From IMG/VR virus record IMGVR_UViG_3300012685_000006, positions 1-47,975 of that record: a stretch of DNA of 47,975 nt, one strand, 5' to 3'. Below, piece by piece: positions 47,239 to 47,975 of the stretch. How positions within the stretch are numbered: position 1 is the first letter of the stretch; every line of letters starts with the position of its first letter. Source of the stretch: a virus. The translations under genes and the position numbers were made by a program. The notes beneath the pieces were generated by a model. It did no database searches, had not been told where the DNA came from, and saw only the letters and a program-made list of their open reading frames with translations.

Positions 47239-47621
47239 GCAGAAAATTCATCCATCGCCATAACTTCTGTCCGCGTGGGCACTCGATGGAAGACGCTTAT
47301 ATCTGCCGGGATAACCGTGGTTACGAACATCGGCATTGCCGGACTTGCCGCACAGAAACTTTGCGGCGCTGGCGGCTGGAGAATCTGGACAAGATTCGCG
47401 TCGAAAAACTCAGTTACAGCGACAAGCGTATCGAGAAAGTCTGGCGGTTTAGGATGTGGGAAAACGCGCATTTGTCCAGTGAGAGCAAAGATTTAATCAA
47501 CAGCATGACGCTCTCGCCGCACATTGCCAACGTGAAGGAGCTTAACTGTCCGGTATTCGTTGTCGAACTTTACGGCAGAAAGCGTAGAGAAATTCTAAAC
47601 GAGCCATTGCCAAGCTGGTAG
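47235..47621 (+). CDS. Zinc-finger protein related to HNH zinc modules
   Basis: 128 residues. FCPRGHSMEDAYICRDNRGYEHRHCRTCR is the C..GH...N...C..C zinc module often attached to HNH endonucleases (also at the end of the HNH protein at 7705). No HNH catalytic core is seen. The rest is basic and helical, with a strand-rich end (CPVFVVELYGRKRREIL). Role unknown. Confidence 0.5.
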   Translation: MSRKFIHRHNFCPRGHSMEDAYICRDNRGYEHRHCRTCRTETLRRWRLENLDKIRVEKLSYSDKRIEKVWRFRMWENAHLSSESKDLINSMTLSPHIANVKELNCPVFVVELYGRKRREILNEPLPSW

Positions 47622-47654
47622 CAGGCAGCAAGAAGGGGAAGGGGGCGGAAAGTG

Positions 47655-47975
47655 ATGGCAAGTAAACGGTATCGTTGTTTCTTCTGCGATGAGGTTTTCA
47701 CGAATCGCCGCACTGCATGGGAGCACTTCGGGGAGCAGAACTGCGAATCGGATGTTCCTGCTTGCGTTGACCCGCTGCGCACGGACGAGAAAGCTCGCAT
47801 GACAGCGCTGCGCGAGGCCCAAGAATATGCGATGAAGTGTCAGAACGAGGCTCAGGCAGCAGAAGATAAGGCTGGCGACGTTGAAGCGCTATATGCTGAA
47901 TTGCGGCGGTATTTCGGCGAGGACTGCAACTCAGTTTGGCTTGCTGGCGACCGTTACAAATCAGCACTCAACCGA
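47655..47975 (+). CDS. Zinc-finger coiled-coil protein, 3' end outside window
   Basis: At least 107 residues, running off the window. KRYRCFFCDEVFTNRRTAWEHFGEQNC is a C2HC finger known from small phage proteins with PAC and LR motifs after it (VPACVDPLR). A helical Ala/Glu-rich region follows. GGGGGCGGAAAG precedes the start; a GTG lies one codon earlier. Confidence 0.6.
   Translation, partial: MASKRYRCFFCDEVFTNRRTAWEHFGEQNCESDVPACVDPLRTDEKARMTALREAQEYAMKCQNEAQAAEDKAGDVEALYAELRRYFGEDCNSVWLAGDRYKSALNR

Noticed and set aside
1-47975. CRISPR arrays, insertion sequences, integrase or attachment sites
   Set aside because: No regularly spaced repeats, transposase or recombinase motifs were seen on either strand. 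Mobile content is limited to homing endonucleases.

Overview
The window looks like most or all of the genome of a tailed double-stranded DNA phage (Caudoviricetes). It carries a large terminase, a T7/P22-type portal, a scaffold-like coiled-coil protein, a major capsid protein, a beta-propeller-like tail protein, three long Ala/Gly/Gln-rich late proteins of ejection-protein type, and an M15-type endolysin. No tape-measure, sheath or baseplate gene was found, so a short-tailed (podovirus-like) particle is the best guess. No integrase or CI-type repressor is visible. The host cannot be read from the sequence. Secreted-protein-like tail genes with Cys-rich beta domains resemble proteins I associate with soil bacteria such as Acidobacteriota, which is a weak inference.

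Layout. (1) 1-12172, plus strand: tightly overlapping early and replication genes. In order these are small Cys-rich and membrane peptides, a PD-(D/E)XK nuclease, a Sak4-like ATPase, a DUF669/SSB-like protein, a ParB-domain protein, a MazG-like pyrophosphohydrolase, an ABC-ATPase/GNAT fusion, an SPO1-type DNA polymerase split into a UDG4-like/exonuclease half and a PolA half by an HNH gene and an ASCH-like gene, a DUF3987-like ATPase, a GroES-like protein and another HNH gene. (2) 40139-12175, minus strand: the late module. It runs from a promoter and small terminase through terL, two membrane-type proteins, portal, scaffold, a LAGLIDADG endonuclease, capsid, zinc-ribbon mini-proteins, endolysin, a PurD-like ATP-grasp enzyme between two HNH genes, tail proteins, an SGNH hydrolase/LamG tail protein and the ejection-type proteins. 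It meets the early module tail-to-tail with 2 bp between the stop codons. (3) 40140-40589: the divergent control region. (4) 40590-47975, plus strand: a second early/accessory module with endonuclease VII, many small zinc-ribbon and membrane proteins, a J-domain protein, a vWA protein and an FtsK-like DNA translocase. The last 1.1 kb is visibly more GC-rich.

The most striking signal beyond the genes is an eight-copy dispersed palindrome, AGTGTTC-N7-GAACACT. It sits mostly at gene boundaries in both early and late modules. One copy lies just upstream of the ParB-domain gene. I propose a phage-wide regulon, or a partition/condensation system, analogous to KorB operators or parS sites. Other noteworthy items are three highly structured non-coding segments (before terL, before the gene at 40590 and before the J-domain gene), an AT-rich region with a perfect 16-bp palindrome, a frame-discordant insert inside the ABC-ATPase/GNAT gene, and the J-domain/vWA/FtsK cluster.
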